From positions 85,506 through 138,005 of the forward strand of contig NZ_QJSX01000009.1 of the NCBI RefSeq assembly GCF_003217515.1: a stretch of DNA of 52,500 bases, given 5' to 3'. Numbering within the stretch: position 1 is the first letter of the stretch; the number at the start of each line of letters is the position of its first letter. Of this stretch, positions 44,540-52,500 are shown one piece after another. The position numbers were made by a program, and so were the translations under genes. This stretch comes from Deinococcus yavapaiensis KR-236 (GTDB taxonomy: Bacteria; Deinococcota; Deinococci; Deinococcales; Deinococcaceae). Under the pieces are notes generated by a model, which saw only the letters and a list, made by a program, of their open reading frames with translations, did no database searches and was not told the DNA's origin.

Positions 44540-45682
44540 ATGACGAAATCCCCCATCCTTCCCGCTCCGCCTCCGACCCTCATTCGCGTGCCCGAGGGAA
44601 CGCGCGACGTTTTGCCACGCGAGTGGTCCTTTCGCGCCCACTTGACGCACACGTTGCAAAGCACGTTCGATCGCTGGGGTTACCAGGGCGTGAGCGTTCC
44701 CGCCTTGGAGCTTCAAAACGCCGCCCATCCACGAGACGCCCGCGCCTTCAAGCTGATCGACCGCGACGGGGCCGTGCTGTCATTGCGCAGCGAGTTCACG
44801 ACCGCGATCGGACGGCTCGTGCGCACGCGTTTTCCGAGCGAGCCGTACCCGCTTCGCTTGCAGTACGAAGGCAAGCTGTGGCTGCGCTCGCAAGACAGCG
44901 ACATGTTGCGCCTGCGCGAATTCACGCAGCTCGGCGTGGAACTCGTCGGCATCTCGAGCGCCCGCGCGGACGCAGAGTTGCTGTCGCTCGCGACCGCCGC
45001 GCTCGACAGCGTGGGGCTCACGGCCCACTTGGAAGTCGGCTTTCCCGGCTTCGTGGACGCCGTCTTAGAGGACGCGGACGTGAGCGGCGAGGAGCGCGAA
45101 GCTTTGCACGAAGCGATCGACCGCAAGGCGATGCCCGAAGTGCAGGCCCTGTTGCGCGAGCGGACGCTGAGCCGCGACGCCCTGTCGACGGTGCTGGCCC
45201 TGCCCGAATTGTACGGCGGGCCGGACGTGCTGACAGAAGCGCGCAAGCTTCCTTTGGGCCCGAACGCGAGCGCGGCCCTCGACCGCCTCGACGAGATCGC
45301 CGCGCGCTACGGACGAGCGTTGCTGTTCGACCTCGGCATGTCGCGACGGTACACGTACTACACCGGCTTCACGTTCCGCGCGTATGCCGAGGGCGCCAAG
45401 GAGCCCATCGTGAGCGGAGGGCGCTACGACGCGGGCATTCCCGGCGCGGGCTTCGCGTTGGGCTTGGAGCGCCTCACGTTCGCCCTCGGTGGGCCTCCCG
45501 CCGAAGCGGAGCGTGTTCTCGCGCTCGACGAGGCGTCGGCGGCTTGGGCGCGGGCGCGCGGCGTGAACGCCGAGCTCGCCTGGACCGAGGACGCGGCGGA
45601 ACTGCTGGCGTACGCGCGGGCGCGCGGCATTTCGCGCGTCGTGCGCGACGAAGCGTTCGAGCCCGTGGAGGCGCTCTCGTGA
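44540..45682 (+). CDS. hisZ: ATP phosphoribosyltransferase regulatory subunit
   Basis: 380 residues. HisRS-like protein without tRNA-charging ability that forms the active complex with short HisG. VPEGTRDVLPREWSFRA at the N-terminus, EFTQLGVELVG, YYTGFTFRAYAEG and SGGRYD are class II motifs. The C-terminal region is short compared with true HisRS. Stop overlaps the hisG GTG. Confidence 0.93.
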   Translation: MTKSPILPAPPPTLIRVPEGTRDVLPREWSFRAHLTHTLQSTFDRWGYQGVSVPALELQNAAHPRDARAFKLIDRDGAVLSLRSEFTTAIGRLVRTRFPSEPYPLRLQYEGKLWLRSQDSDMLRLREFTQLGVELVGISSARADAELLSLATAALDSVGLTAHLEVGFPGFVDAVLEDADVSGEEREALHEAIDRKAMPEVQALLRERTLSRDALSTVLALPELYGGPDVLTEARKLPLGPNASAALDRLDEIAARYGRALLFDLGMSRRYTYYTGFTFRAYAEGAKEPIVSGGRYDAGIPGAGFALGLERLTFALGGPPAEAERVLALDEASAAWARARGVNAELAWTEDAAELLAYARARGISRVVRDEAFEPVEALS

Positions 45683-46317
45683 CAAGCCTCACCTTGGCGT
45701 TGCCGAAAGGCCGCATGTTCGAGGAAAGCGCGACGTTGCTGCGTCGCGCGGGTCTCGCCATCGACGTGCCCCGCGGCGGTCGGGCGTTGCGGCACGCCTT
45801 CGAGCAACCCGATGGAAGCGTCCTGACGGTCTTGGAACTTCGCAACTCCGACGTGCCCGCGTACGTGGATCTCGGCGTGGCGGACGCGGGCGTCGTCGGC
45901 AAGGACGTGTTGATGGAAGCGGGGCGCGACGTGTACGAACCGCTCGACCTCGGCTTCGGCGCGTGCCGCTTGTCGCTCATTCGCGAGCGCGGCGCGGCGA
46001 GCGAAATTCTGCGCATCGCCTCGAAGTACCCGAGGCTCGCCGCCGCCTTCGCGCACGAGCGCGGCCTCGCGGCGGAAGTCGTGAAGCTCAGCGGCAACAT
46101 CGAACTCGCCTGCCTCACGGGCCTGGCGGACGCCGTCGTCGACATCGTGCAGACGGGGTCGACGCTGCGCGCCAACGACCTCGAGGAAGTCGAGGTGCTC
46201 GCCACGTCGAGCGCGCGCTTCGTCGTGAACCGCACGGCCCTGAAGCTCAAGCGCGACAGGCTGCGGCCGCTCGTCATGTCGCTGCGCGCCGTGTTGGAGG
46301 GCTCGGCGCCGACTTGA
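45679..46317 (+). CDS. hisG: ATP phosphoribosyltransferase, short form
   Basis: 212 residues, the HisG-short type that needs HisZ and lacks the C-terminal regulatory domain. First step of histidine synthesis. LTLALPKGRMFEESATLLRR at the N-terminus and DIVQTGSTLRANDLEEVE for PRPP binding. GTG at 45679 overlaps the hisZ stop (GTGA). Confidence 0.95.
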   Translation: MTSLTLALPKGRMFEESATLLRRAGLAIDVPRGGRALRHAFEQPDGSVLTVLELRNSDVPAYVDLGVADAGVVGKDVLMEAGRDVYEPLDLGFGACRLSLIRERGAASEILRIASKYPRLAAAFAHERGLAAEVVKLSGNIELACLTGLADAVVDIVQTGSTLRANDLEEVEVLATSSARFVVNRTALKLKRDRLRPLVMSLRAVLEGSAPT

Positions 46318-46332
46318 GCGCGAGCACGTCCC

Positions 46333-46353
46333 CGGCGAGTCCGTGACTCGCCG
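46333..46353. terminator. Hairpin between convergent hisG and the PGI-like gene
   Basis: 9-bp stem CGGCGAGTC (46333-46341) with GACTCGCCG (46345-46353), loop CGT; no U tract. Confidence 0.6.
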
Positions 46354-46363
46354 AGCATGGACG

Positions 46364-47248
46364 TCAGTTCAATCGGGCGCCGCTGTCGTTCGCGCTTTCC
46401 AAGCTGGCGATCACCTCGCGCAGAGGCGACGCGTCCTCGGGCGACACGCCGTAGCGCTCGGCGAGATAGAACGCCACCCACAAGGCGAAGTACCACGTCG
46501 CCAACCCGCCCGAGTACCCGCCGACGCCCTCGGGGTACGGCACGAAGATGACCTCGTCCACGCGCGTTTGCAGCACTTCGCGCGCGATGGCCATCTCGTC
46601 GTCTTCCTCTCCGAGGATGAGCGCCACGCGGTTATCTCCCGACTCGTGACGCGCTTCGAACGCGCCGGTCAGAATGTACAGAGCGTCGCGCTCCACGGGC
46701 ACCGACAGGCTCTTGCCGACGCGGGCGAGGGCGAGTTGCCACGCCCACACGAGGAAGGCGTCCTGATCCGGCGCGAGCAGCAGAGGCGTGCGAGTCCACA
46801 GCGACCAGGCCAGGTCGCGCGCGGGGTTGCCCTCTTGCACTTCGGGCACGCAACGGTCGCGCACGCCCGCCAAGAGGCGCTCCGCTTCTTGCGCCTCGTC
46901 CGCGTGTCCGGTGGCGTACGCCACGCGCTGAGCGAAGTGATAGGTGGCGGTCACCCCTCGCTCCACGAGGCCCGCTAGTTTGTCGAGCTCGCCGCCGCCG
47001 AAGCGAAGCGCTTTCGCGCCGCTCACCTCGGCGAGGCGCATGTAATCCTCGGCCGACGCTTCCCACTCCGTGGAGGTCAAGACGAATTGCGTGCCTTCGC
47101 GTGTGAGGCGGCGGTCGACGAGCGACTGCAGCAGTTCCGCCGCGAGCGCTCCCTCGCCCAGACCGATCACGCCGAAGGGGCCGTCCTGCGCGGGATACGC
47201 CTCGGCCGAGCCGGGCAGGTTTCGAAGTTCGGATTGCAGATTCGTCAT
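46364..47248 (-). CDS. Divergent bifunctional PGI/PMI-like SIS protein
   Basis: 294 residues. C-terminal half resembles the bact-PGI_C domain (FVPYPEGVGGYSGGLATWYF, LAERYGVSPEDASPLREVI). The N-terminal SIS part has GVIGLGEGALAAELL but lacks the SxSGxT phosphosugar loop; FVLTSTEWEASAED is in its place. Function therefore uncertain; may be non-catalytic or have a changed substrate. ATG at 47248 with AGGAGG upstream. Confidence 0.7.
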   Translation of the reverse strand: MTNLQSELRNLPGSAEAYPAQDGPFGVIGLGEGALAAELLQSLVDRRLTREGTQFVLTSTEWEASAEDYMRLAEVSGAKALRFGGGELDKLAGLVERGVTATYHFAQRVAYATGHADEAQEAERLLAGVRDRCVPEVQEGNPARDLAWSLWTRTPLLLAPDQDAFLVWAWQLALARVGKSLSVPVERDALYILTGAFEARHESGDNRVALILGEEDDEMAIAREVLQTRVDEVIFVPYPEGVGGYSGGLATWYFALWVAFYLAERYGVSPEDASPLREVIASLESANDSGARLN

Positions 47249-47334
47249 CACATCCTCCTTTTTCCGGCTCGTTTCGAAGCCGTTGATGGGGTTCCAGGCA
47301 GCTCAAGCGGGCTTCATCCGCCCTTGAATCACCG

Positions 47335-47343
47335 TGCTAGAAT
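47335..47343 (+). promoter_or_regulatory. Candidate extended -10 promoter for the isomerase gene
   Basis: TGCTAGAAT on the plus strand. No other plus-strand promoter is seen before 47514, so the mRNA would carry about 165 bases of leader that is antisense to tRNA-Arg. Confidence 0.45.
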
Positions 47344-47365
47344 CCTCGGCGTGCTGATTGTGGCA

Positions 47366-47395
47366 ACAAAAAACACCACCTTGTCGGTGGTGTTT
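47366..47395 (-). terminator. Terminator of tRNA-Arg
   Basis: 10-bp perfect stem (47371-47380 with 47386-47395), loop TTGTC, six U residues on the minus strand. The best intrinsic terminator in the window. Confidence 0.9.
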
Positions 47396-47396
47396 G

Positions 47397-47473
47397 TGGC
47401 GCGCCCGACAGGATTCGAACCTGTGGCCTTTGGCTCCGGAGGCCAACGCTCTATCCGGCTGAGCTACGGGCGC
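47397..47473 (-). tRNA. tRNA-Arg (CCG)
   Basis: 77 bases with encoded CCA. Acceptor GCGCCCG/CGGGCGC, D arm GTAGCTCAGCCGGATAGAGC, anticodon loop CTCCGGA giving CCG, T arm CAGGTTCGAATCCTG. Reads CGG. Confidence 0.95.
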
Positions 47474-47484
47474 AAAGCGCGGCA

Positions 47485-47513
47485 AGCCTAGCACGGTGCC
47501 AGGAGGAAGTCAA
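47485..47513 (-). promoter_or_regulatory. Promoter of tRNA-Arg
   Basis: Minus strand TTGACT (47508-47513), 17 bases, TAGGCT (47485-47490) with TGC before it. It covers the ribosome binding site of the opposite isomerase gene (GGAGGA, 47502-47507). Confidence 0.8.
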
Positions 47514-49409
47514 GTGAACCAGAAAGTTATCGTACGCGTCCTACTCGGGGTTTTGGCCCTGTTGCTCGTCGCCGGTCTCGCCGTGCAGGTCCCGGGGATC
47601 AGCAACTTCAGCTTCAGCCGAAACCAAGGGACGCCCGCCTTGCGCGTCAACGGTCAGACCGTCACCGCCGAAGAGCTCGACCGAGTGCGCCAAGGCAACC
47701 AAGTGCTGTCGTCCGTGCGTGAAGGCGCGCTCGGCGAGGACTTCAAGACGGTCGTCGTCGATCAGAAGGTGCAGCAAGTTCTGCTCGCGCAAGCAGCGAA
47801 GGACATCGACATCAAGCGAGCGGACGTCAACGAAGAAGTTCGCAAGATTCGCGAGCAGAACAACCTCACCGAGAACAAGGCCTGGACGGACGCGCTCTCG
47901 CGCTTCGGGTACACCGACGCCTCCTTCCGTGACGAGACGCGCACGCAACTCGCCATCCAAAAGAAGCTCGAGCAGATTCGTGCGTCGGCCGCCAAGCCTA
48001 CCGACGCGGAAGTCCAGCTTTACTACGACCTCAATCCCGACGCCTTCAAGACCGAGCCGCGGGTCGTGGGGCGTCAGATCGTCGTGTCCGACCAGAAAAA
48101 AGCCCAAGCGCTCCTTAAGCAGGCGCAAGGCGGCGCGGACTTCGCGAAGCTCGCCTCCGAGAACAGCCTCGAAGGCAAGGACAAGGGCGGCGCCCTTGGT
48201 GACGTCGAAAACGGCAAGCCGCGTCCCGTCGCCGCCGTCGCGTTGCCTCAGGAAGTCGCGACCGCCGCGTTCGCCCTCACCAAGGGCGGCCTCACGGACG
48301 TCGTGAAGTCGGGCGATCGCTACTACATCGTGAAAGTCGAGCAGTACCTGCCCGCCGGCACGCGTTCGTTCAGCGAAGCGCGCGCCGACGCCGAGAAGGC
48401 CGTCGCCGACCAGAAGAAGAACGCCGCGCTCGAGACGTGGTTCGACGGCGTCGTCAAGAACGCCAAGGTCGAAGTGCTCGACAAGAGCTGGGACTACTTC
48501 GACCCCACGGTCGCCACGGTCAACGGGCAAAACATCCGCTACGCGACGGTGGTCGGCACCATCGCCGCCAATCCGCAAATCAGCCAAGTGCTCGCGCAGG
48601 GCGAGCAGGCCACCCAGTTCATCAACGGCTTTTTCAAGCCCAGCGTCGTCCAGAGCCTTATCGAGCAGTACGCGGCGCCCACCATCGTCAAGAACCTCAA
48701 GGTTCCGCTCGCCGGAAGCCGCGGCGAACTGCTGCAAGGGCTGCAGGCGTACGGAGCGCGCGACGTAAAGGTCACGGACGCCGAGATTCGCGCGGAGTAC
48801 GAGAAGCAGAAGGCGAACTACGCCACGCCCGCCAGCGCGAACGTCAGCGAGGCCGTCTTCGCCGACCGCGCCAAGGCCACGGCGTTTCGCGACAGCCTCA
48901 TCGGCAAGAGCGTCACGACCTTCACGACGCTCGCTTCCAAGGCGGGCGGCACGGTGGCCGAGCGGGGCGCGGTCACGCAAGGCGACGGCAAGCTGGGAAC
49001 CGAGATCGACGCGGCCGTGTTCGGCGCGAAGGCCAAGCTCGCGGGCGTCGGTGAAGGCAGCGTCACGGACGTCGTGCAGACGGGCAATCGCTACAGCATC
49101 GGGTTCGTGAAGGACCTCGTGAAGGCGAGCACCAAGAGCTTCGACGAGGTGCGAGAAGAACTGCGCTCGCAGCTTCTGCAGCAAAAGCGTCAAACGACGG
49201 GCCAAACGTTCGTCACGGCGCAGCTGAAGAGCTTCAAGGTTCAGAACAACCTGCAAAAGGTCGTCGCGGATCTCGACAAGCGTGCCGCGGCCAACGCTCC
49301 GAAGACGCCCGCGGGGCAAACGAACGCGACGCCGCAAAACGGCTCGTCCGATACGAACACCAACAGCGGTACGGGCACCACGAGCAACGACGGCACGAAG
49401 CAGCCGTAA
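47514..49409 (+). CDS. Parvulin-type peptidyl-prolyl isomerase (PpiD/SurA-like)
   Basis: 631 residues. N-terminal anchor VIVRVLLGVLALLLVAGLAV, SurA_N-like helical region to about 170, one clear parvulin domain about 182-280 (ASENSLEGKDKGGALGDVEN, FALTKGGLTDVVKSGDRYY) and a second, weaker one about 445-545. Gly/Asn/Thr-rich tail. Folds exported proteins at the membrane surface. GTG at 47514 has AGGAGGA seven bases upstream. Confidence 0.88.
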   Translation: MNQKVIVRVLLGVLALLLVAGLAVQVPGISNFSFSRNQGTPALRVNGQTVTAEELDRVRQGNQVLSSVREGALGEDFKTVVVDQKVQQVLLAQAAKDIDIKRADVNEEVRKIREQNNLTENKAWTDALSRFGYTDASFRDETRTQLAIQKKLEQIRASAAKPTDAEVQLYYDLNPDAFKTEPRVVGRQIVVSDQKKAQALLKQAQGGADFAKLASENSLEGKDKGGALGDVENGKPRPVAAVALPQEVATAAFALTKGGLTDVVKSGDRYYIVKVEQYLPAGTRSFSEARADAEKAVADQKKNAALETWFDGVVKNAKVEVLDKSWDYFDPTVATVNGQNIRYATVVGTIAANPQISQVLAQGEQATQFINGFFKPSVVQSLIEQYAAPTIVKNLKVPLAGSRGELLQGLQAYGARDVKVTDAEIRAEYEKQKANYATPASANVSEAVFADRAKATAFRDSLIGKSVTTFTTLASKAGGTVAERGAVTQGDGKLGTEIDAAVFGAKAKLAGVGEGSVTDVVQTGNRYSIGFVKDLVKASTKSFDEVREELRSQLLQQKRQTTGQTFVTAQLKSFKVQNNLQKVVADLDKRAAANAPKTPAGQTNATPQNGSSDTNTNSGTGTTSNDGTKQP

Positions 49410-49424
49410 GCGAGGGGCCTATGA

Positions 49425-49457
49425 CGAGAAGGGCAGCACGTCGTGCTGCCCTTCTCG
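49425..49457 (+). terminator. Hairpin after the isomerase gene
   Basis: 16-bp perfect inverted repeat (49425-49440 with 49442-49457); the loop is effectively ACGTCGT. No U tract, though CTTGCT follows. Confidence 0.75.
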
Positions 49458-49469
49458 CTTGCTACTCTT

Positions 49470-49667
49470 CTACTGCTTTTGCCGTGTCGCCGGAACACTT
49501 TGCGCGGCGCGCGTGTCCGACTCGTCCTCGCCGTTGCGAATCGAATCCGCGCTGGGCGTTCCGTCGTGCTCCAGCACGTCCGCGCGCTCGGCTTCCTTCT
49601 TGCTCGGATCGAAGTGATCTTCGGGCTCCCGATGCGGGTGGGGATTGCGCTGCTTTTCCTGGCTCAT
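49470..49667 (-). CDS. Small hydrophilic hypothetical protein
   Basis: 65 residues, MSQEKQRNPHPHREPEDHFD then acidic and low-complexity. No recognised domain. It fills the gap between the isomerase hairpin and dcd on the minus strand; GAGG lies too close to the ATG for a good ribosome site. Plausible but unproven. Confidence 0.45.
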   Translation of the reverse strand: MSQEKQRNPHPHREPEDHFDPSKKEAERADVLEHDGTPSADSIRNGEDESDTRAAQSVPATRQKQ

Positions 49668-49749
49668 GCCTCGTTGTACACCCACGGCGAACACGCCGTG
49701 ACGAGCGTCAAGGGGTCCTCAACGCGTCGGCGCGCACATGAACGAGGCG

Positions 49750-50310
49750 TCAGAGCTTGGGCAAGGTCACGCCCGTCTGCCCCTGGTACTTCCCGGAGCG
49801 GTCGCGGTACGTCACCTCGGGGCGCTCTCCCTCGAAGAACAACAATTGGACGATGCCTTCGTTGGCGTAGACCTTGGCGGGCAAGGGCGTCGTGTTGCTG
49901 ATCTCCAAGGTCACGTGCCCTTCCCAGCCGGGCTCCAACGGCGTGACGTTGGCGACCAAGCCGCAACGCGCGTACGAACTCTTCCCCAAGGCCACGACCA
50001 TGACGGTGTCGGGAATTCGCAGATATTCGATGCTGCGCGTGAGAACGAAGGAGTTCGGGGGAATGATGCACTCGGCACCTTCGTACTCAACGAGAGAGCG
50101 GACGTCGAAGTGCTTGGGATCGACGACGGTGTTGAAGGCGTTGACGAAGATGCGCCATTCGGGAGCGGCGCGCAAGTCGTAGCCGAAGCTGGACAGGCCG
50201 TAGGAAATGACGCCGCCGTTCTCGGCGGTGCGGACGAGGCGGTCGGAGAAGGGTTCGATCATGCCTTCGCGGGCGCGCTCGCGAATCCACCAGTCGGGCC
50301 GGATGCTCAT
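49750..50310 (-). CDS. dcd: dCTP deaminase
   Basis: 186 residues. Deaminates dCTP to dUTP for thymidylate supply. MSIRPDWWIRERAREGMIEP, SYGLSSFGYDLRAA, PPNSFVLTRSIEYLRIP, GKSSYARCGLVANVTPLEPGWEGHVT and GKYQGQTGVTLPKL are family motifs; catalytic Glu lies in the WEGHVTLE region. ATG at 50310 is seven bases past a TACAAT box. Confidence 0.95.
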   Translation of the reverse strand: MSIRPDWWIRERAREGMIEPFSDRLVRTAENGGVISYGLSSFGYDLRAAPEWRIFVNAFNTVVDPKHFDVRSLVEYEGAECIIPPNSFVLTRSIEYLRIPDTVMVVALGKSSYARCGLVANVTPLEPGWEGHVTLEISNTTPLPAKVYANEGIVQLLFFEGERPEVTYRDRSGKYQGQTGVTLPKL

Positions 50311-50317
50311 GCAGGGC

Positions 50318-50323
50318 ATTGTA
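50318..50323 (-). promoter_or_regulatory. -10 box of dcd
   Basis: TACAAT on the minus strand, seven bases from ATG 50310; leaderless candidate. Confidence 0.6.
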
Positions 50324-50397
50324 GCTTCGCGCAAGGCGGCGCGAACATCCGTGCGTTGGTGCGCCATCGCTACGATGCGTGAGGCGGCGAGGCGAGG

Positions 50398-50403
50398 TAT
50401 AGT
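50398..50403 (+). promoter_or_regulatory. -10 box of the valS transcript
   Basis: TATAGT; start of transcription expected near 50410, at the beginning of the T-box leader. -35 weak. Confidence 0.5.
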
Positions 50404-50409
50404 GAGCTC

Positions 50410-50692
50410 GCGAGGATCGGGAGGAGTACCCGTGAGCGCGCCCTCAGAGAGGCTTCGGAAGCTGCGAAGGAGCTGGGAAGGCGAGCGGGGAAGGTCGCCC
50501 GGGAGCGCGCGGAGGAACGGCCGGACAGCTTGTCGCATCGGCTCAGTAGAACCGCCGGGTGCGCCCGTCACAGCGTCAACGAAGGGCCCTGACGAAGCAG
50601 GGAAGCGCGGTGGTACCGCGGGACGATCATCGAAGTTTTCGAAACGATGCGCGTCTCGTCCGCAGAAGACAAGCGGACGAGACGCGCTTTTT
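50410..50692 (+). promoter_or_regulatory. T-box riboswitch leader of valS
   Basis: Stem I elements GGAGGAGTAC (50420-50429) and CAGAGAGGC (50434-50463 region), then the T-box core GCGCGGTGGTACCGCGGG at 50605-50622. UGGU in the core pairs with the ACCA end of an uncharged tRNA. A specifier GTC (Val) may lie at 50494-50496; this is tentative. Uncharged tRNA-Val would stabilise the antiterminator and allow valS transcription. Confidence 0.88.
50649..50692 (+). terminator. T-box terminator before valS
   Basis: 15-bp stem (50649-50663 with 50673-50687), loop AGAAGACAA, then five U residues. Competes with the T-box antiterminator. Confidence 0.9.
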
Positions 50693-50716
50693 CGTTTTCG
50701 GATATTGGGAGGCAGC

Positions 50717-52500
50717 ATGAACGAGTCGACGTTGAACGAGTTACCGAAGTCATTCGATCCGGCGGGGATCGAGCCGAAGTGGGTCAAGACGTGGGCCACC
50801 GAGCCTTTTCGAGCGGACGCCACGTCGGCCAAGCCCGCCTTCACGATCGTCATTCCGCCGCCCAACGTGACGGGCAATCTGCACCTCGGCCACGCGTTGG
50901 ACAATACTCTCATCGACATCCTGATTCGTCACCGACGCATGGCGGGCTTCGAGGCCCTGTTTCTGCCGGGCACGGACCACGCGGGCATCTCGACGCAAGT
51001 CCTCGTGGAGCGCGACCTCAAGGCAAAGGAAGGCGCTTCGCGCCACGACCTGGGCCGCGAGGAGTTCCTGAAACGGGTGTGGGCGTGGAAGGAGCAGTAC
51101 GGCGGTCAGATCAAAGAGCAGCTCACGCGCTTGGGCATCTCGGCGGATTGGACGCGCGAACGCTTCACGATGGACGAAGGGCTCAGCAAGGCCGTGCGGC
51201 ATCAGTTCGTGCGGCTGTACCACGAAGGCCTCGCGTACCGCGGCGAGCGCATCGTGAACTGGGATCCGGTGTCGCAGACGACGCTCAGCGACCTCGAAGT
51301 GGACCGCGAGGAACGCAAGGGCAAGATGTGGACGCTGGCGTACAAGCTGGAGGACCCTTCGCTCGCGGCGAGCAACGGTGAAGTCGGCGAAATTCGCATT
51401 GCCACCGTGCGGCCCGAGACGATGTTCGCGGATCAAGCGATCGCCGTGCATCCCGAGGACGAGCGCTTCAAGCACCTCGTCGGTCGTCGGGCGCGCATTC
51501 CTCTCACGGACCGCTTCGTGCCGATCATCGCCGACGAGGCGGTAGAGCGCGAGTTCGGCGTGGGCGCCCTCAAGATCACGCCCGCGCACGACCCGACCGA
51601 CTTCGAGGTCGGCGAGCGTCACGGCTTGGCGCGTCCGAGCGTCATCGATCTTCACGGCAACTTGGCGACATCGGACCTCGTGCCGAGCCAATTTCAAGGT
51701 CTCGAGCGCTTCGACGCCCGCAAGAAGGTCGTGGAGGCTTTGCGTGAATCGGGCGACCTCGTGGACGAGAAGGACCACGTGACGGCCATCGGCTTGTCGG
51801 AGCGCACGAAGGTGCCCGTGGAGCCCATCGTGTCGACGCAGTGGTTCGTGCGCATGGAGAGCATGGCGAACGCCGTGCTCGACGGACTCGACAAAGGCGA
51901 GATGACGCTCGTGCCCGCGAGGTACGAAAAGGTGAACCGCGACTGGCTGGAGAACATTCGCGATTGGAACGTGTCTCGTCAACTGTGGTGGGGTCACCAG
52001 ATTCCCGCTTGGTACGACGACGCGGGCAACATCTACGTGCCCGATCCCGAAAATCCCGACCTCGATTGCGATCAGGATCCGCGATACGCGCACATCCGCC
52101 TGCGGCGCGATCCGGACGTGTTCGACACGTGGTTCTCGTCGAACCTCTGGCCGTTCTCGACCCTCGGCTGGCCCGACACCGACAGCGAGGACTTCCAGAA
52201 GTTCTACCCGACGTCCGTCCTCGTGACCGGGTACGACATCCTGTTCTTCTGGGTGGCGCGAATGCAGATGGCGGGCTACCACTTCACGGGACAAGCTCCC
52301 TTCCACACCGTCATGCTGCACGGGCTGTACCTCGACGCGAAGGGTCAGAAGATGAGCAAGTCCAAGGGAAACGGCATCGATCCGCTGGAGCTGCTCGACA
52401 AGTACGGCACGGACGCTTGCCGCTTCGCGTGGGCGTACCTCTCCACCGGCGGGCAGGACATTCGGCACGACGAGCGCCGTTACGAGCAGGGGCGCAACTT
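50717..52500 (+). CDS. valS: Valyl-tRNA synthetase (partial, 3' end missing)
   Basis: First 594 codons are present; the frame runs off the right edge. Class I synthetase: HIGH-type HLGH at residues 56-59 in PPNVTGNLHLGHAL, DHAGISTQ, RQLWWGHQIPAW, DVFDTWFSSNLWP and KMSKS at 545-549. The editing domain (TVRPETMFADQAIAVHP) is intact. GGAGG lies four bases before the ATG. Controlled by the T-box upstream. Confidence 0.97.
   Translation, partial: MNESTLNELPKSFDPAGIEPKWVKTWATEPFRADATSAKPAFTIVIPPPNVTGNLHLGHALDNTLIDILIRHRRMAGFEALFLPGTDHAGISTQVLVERDLKAKEGASRHDLGREEFLKRVWAWKEQYGGQIKEQLTRLGISADWTRERFTMDEGLSKAVRHQFVRLYHEGLAYRGERIVNWDPVSQTTLSDLEVDREERKGKMWTLAYKLEDPSLAASNGEVGEIRIATVRPETMFADQAIAVHPEDERFKHLVGRRARIPLTDRFVPIIADEAVEREFGVGALKITPAHDPTDFEVGERHGLARPSVIDLHGNLATSDLVPSQFQGLERFDARKKVVEALRESGDLVDEKDHVTAIGLSERTKVPVEPIVSTQWFVRMESMANAVLDGLDKGEMTLVPARYEKVNRDWLENIRDWNVSRQLWWGHQIPAWYDDAGNIYVPDPENPDLDCDQDPRYAHIRLRRDPDVFDTWFSSNLWPFSTLGWPDTDSEDFQKFYPTSVLVTGYDILFFWVARMQMAGYHFTGQAPFHTVMLHGLYLDAKGQKMSKSKGNGIDPLELLDKYGTDACRFAWAYLSTGGQDIRHDERRYEQGRN

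Noticed and set aside
43876..45678. Long plus-strand frame leading into hisG
   Set aside because: Only the last 212 codons match HisG; the rest is out-of-frame reading of hisZ and the antisense of the lipoprotein.
50750..52468. 572-codon minus-strand frame opposite valS
   Set aside because: Antisense shadow; the plus strand carries HLGH and KMSKS motifs of valyl-tRNA synthetase.

Overview
The window is high-GC bacterial chromosome and most likely comes from a Deinococcus or close relative. The evidence is lysine made by the alpha-aminoadipate/LysW route with Thermus-like hacA, hacB, lysX, lysY and lysJ products, an HspR-type regulator, U-poor terminators and many start codons that sit 6-8 bases after a -10 box, which suggests leaderless mRNAs. 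No IS element, prophage, CRISPR array or rRNA was seen. Coding density is high and strands alternate in short operons.

Layout. 1-905: partial hspR and a glycine-rich stress-type protein, both minus strand. 1033-7979: lysine operon in the order homocitrate synthase, BenE-type transporter, homoaconitase large and small subunits, a double zinc-ribbon protein, LysW, LysX, a 62-residue protein, LysY. 7989-8917: DinB-like protein and an ITP/XTP phosphatase. 8918-12652 (minus): small membrane protein, methylmalonyl-CoA mutase, MeaB, HIT protein. 12790-20281 (minus): exported DUF4139 protein and a five-gene peptide ABC transporter. 20661-25213 (minus): secG, tRNA-Leu, purD, MBL hydrolase, small membrane proteins, an RNHCP protein and a MerR/GyrI-like regulator. 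25391-32692: histidine kinase, NiaP-like transporter opposite nadE, an orphan LolD-type ATPase opposite a Crp-type regulator, GNAT, RidA and LysJ. 32775-37792 (minus): HExxH protein and alpha-2-macroglobulin. 37908-44484: acyl-CoA carboxylase beta subunit, DUF11 surface lipoprotein, an unknown protein, endonuclease III and a small lipoprotein. 44540-52500: hisZ-hisG, a divergent PGI/PMI-like protein, tRNA-Arg, a parvulin-type isomerase, dcd and a T-box-controlled valS cut by the right edge.

The most interesting locus is the lysine carrier. The LysW gene keeps the conserved ENPELGELV-like core and the EDWGE tail that carries the substrate, but all four zinc cysteines of the family are replaced. 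The gene directly upstream encodes a 96-residue protein with two intact LysW-like four-cysteine ribbons and no EDWGE tail, as if metal binding and substrate carrying had been split between two proteins. An unrecognised 62-residue reading frame is packed between lysX and lysY. Other points of note are a tRNA gene lying antisense in the leader of the isomerase gene with its promoter on that gene's ribosome binding site, U-less long perfect hairpins between convergent genes, a dyad in a 19-bp promoter spacer in front of the MerR gene, and chains of start/stop overlaps that fix several GTG and TTG starts.
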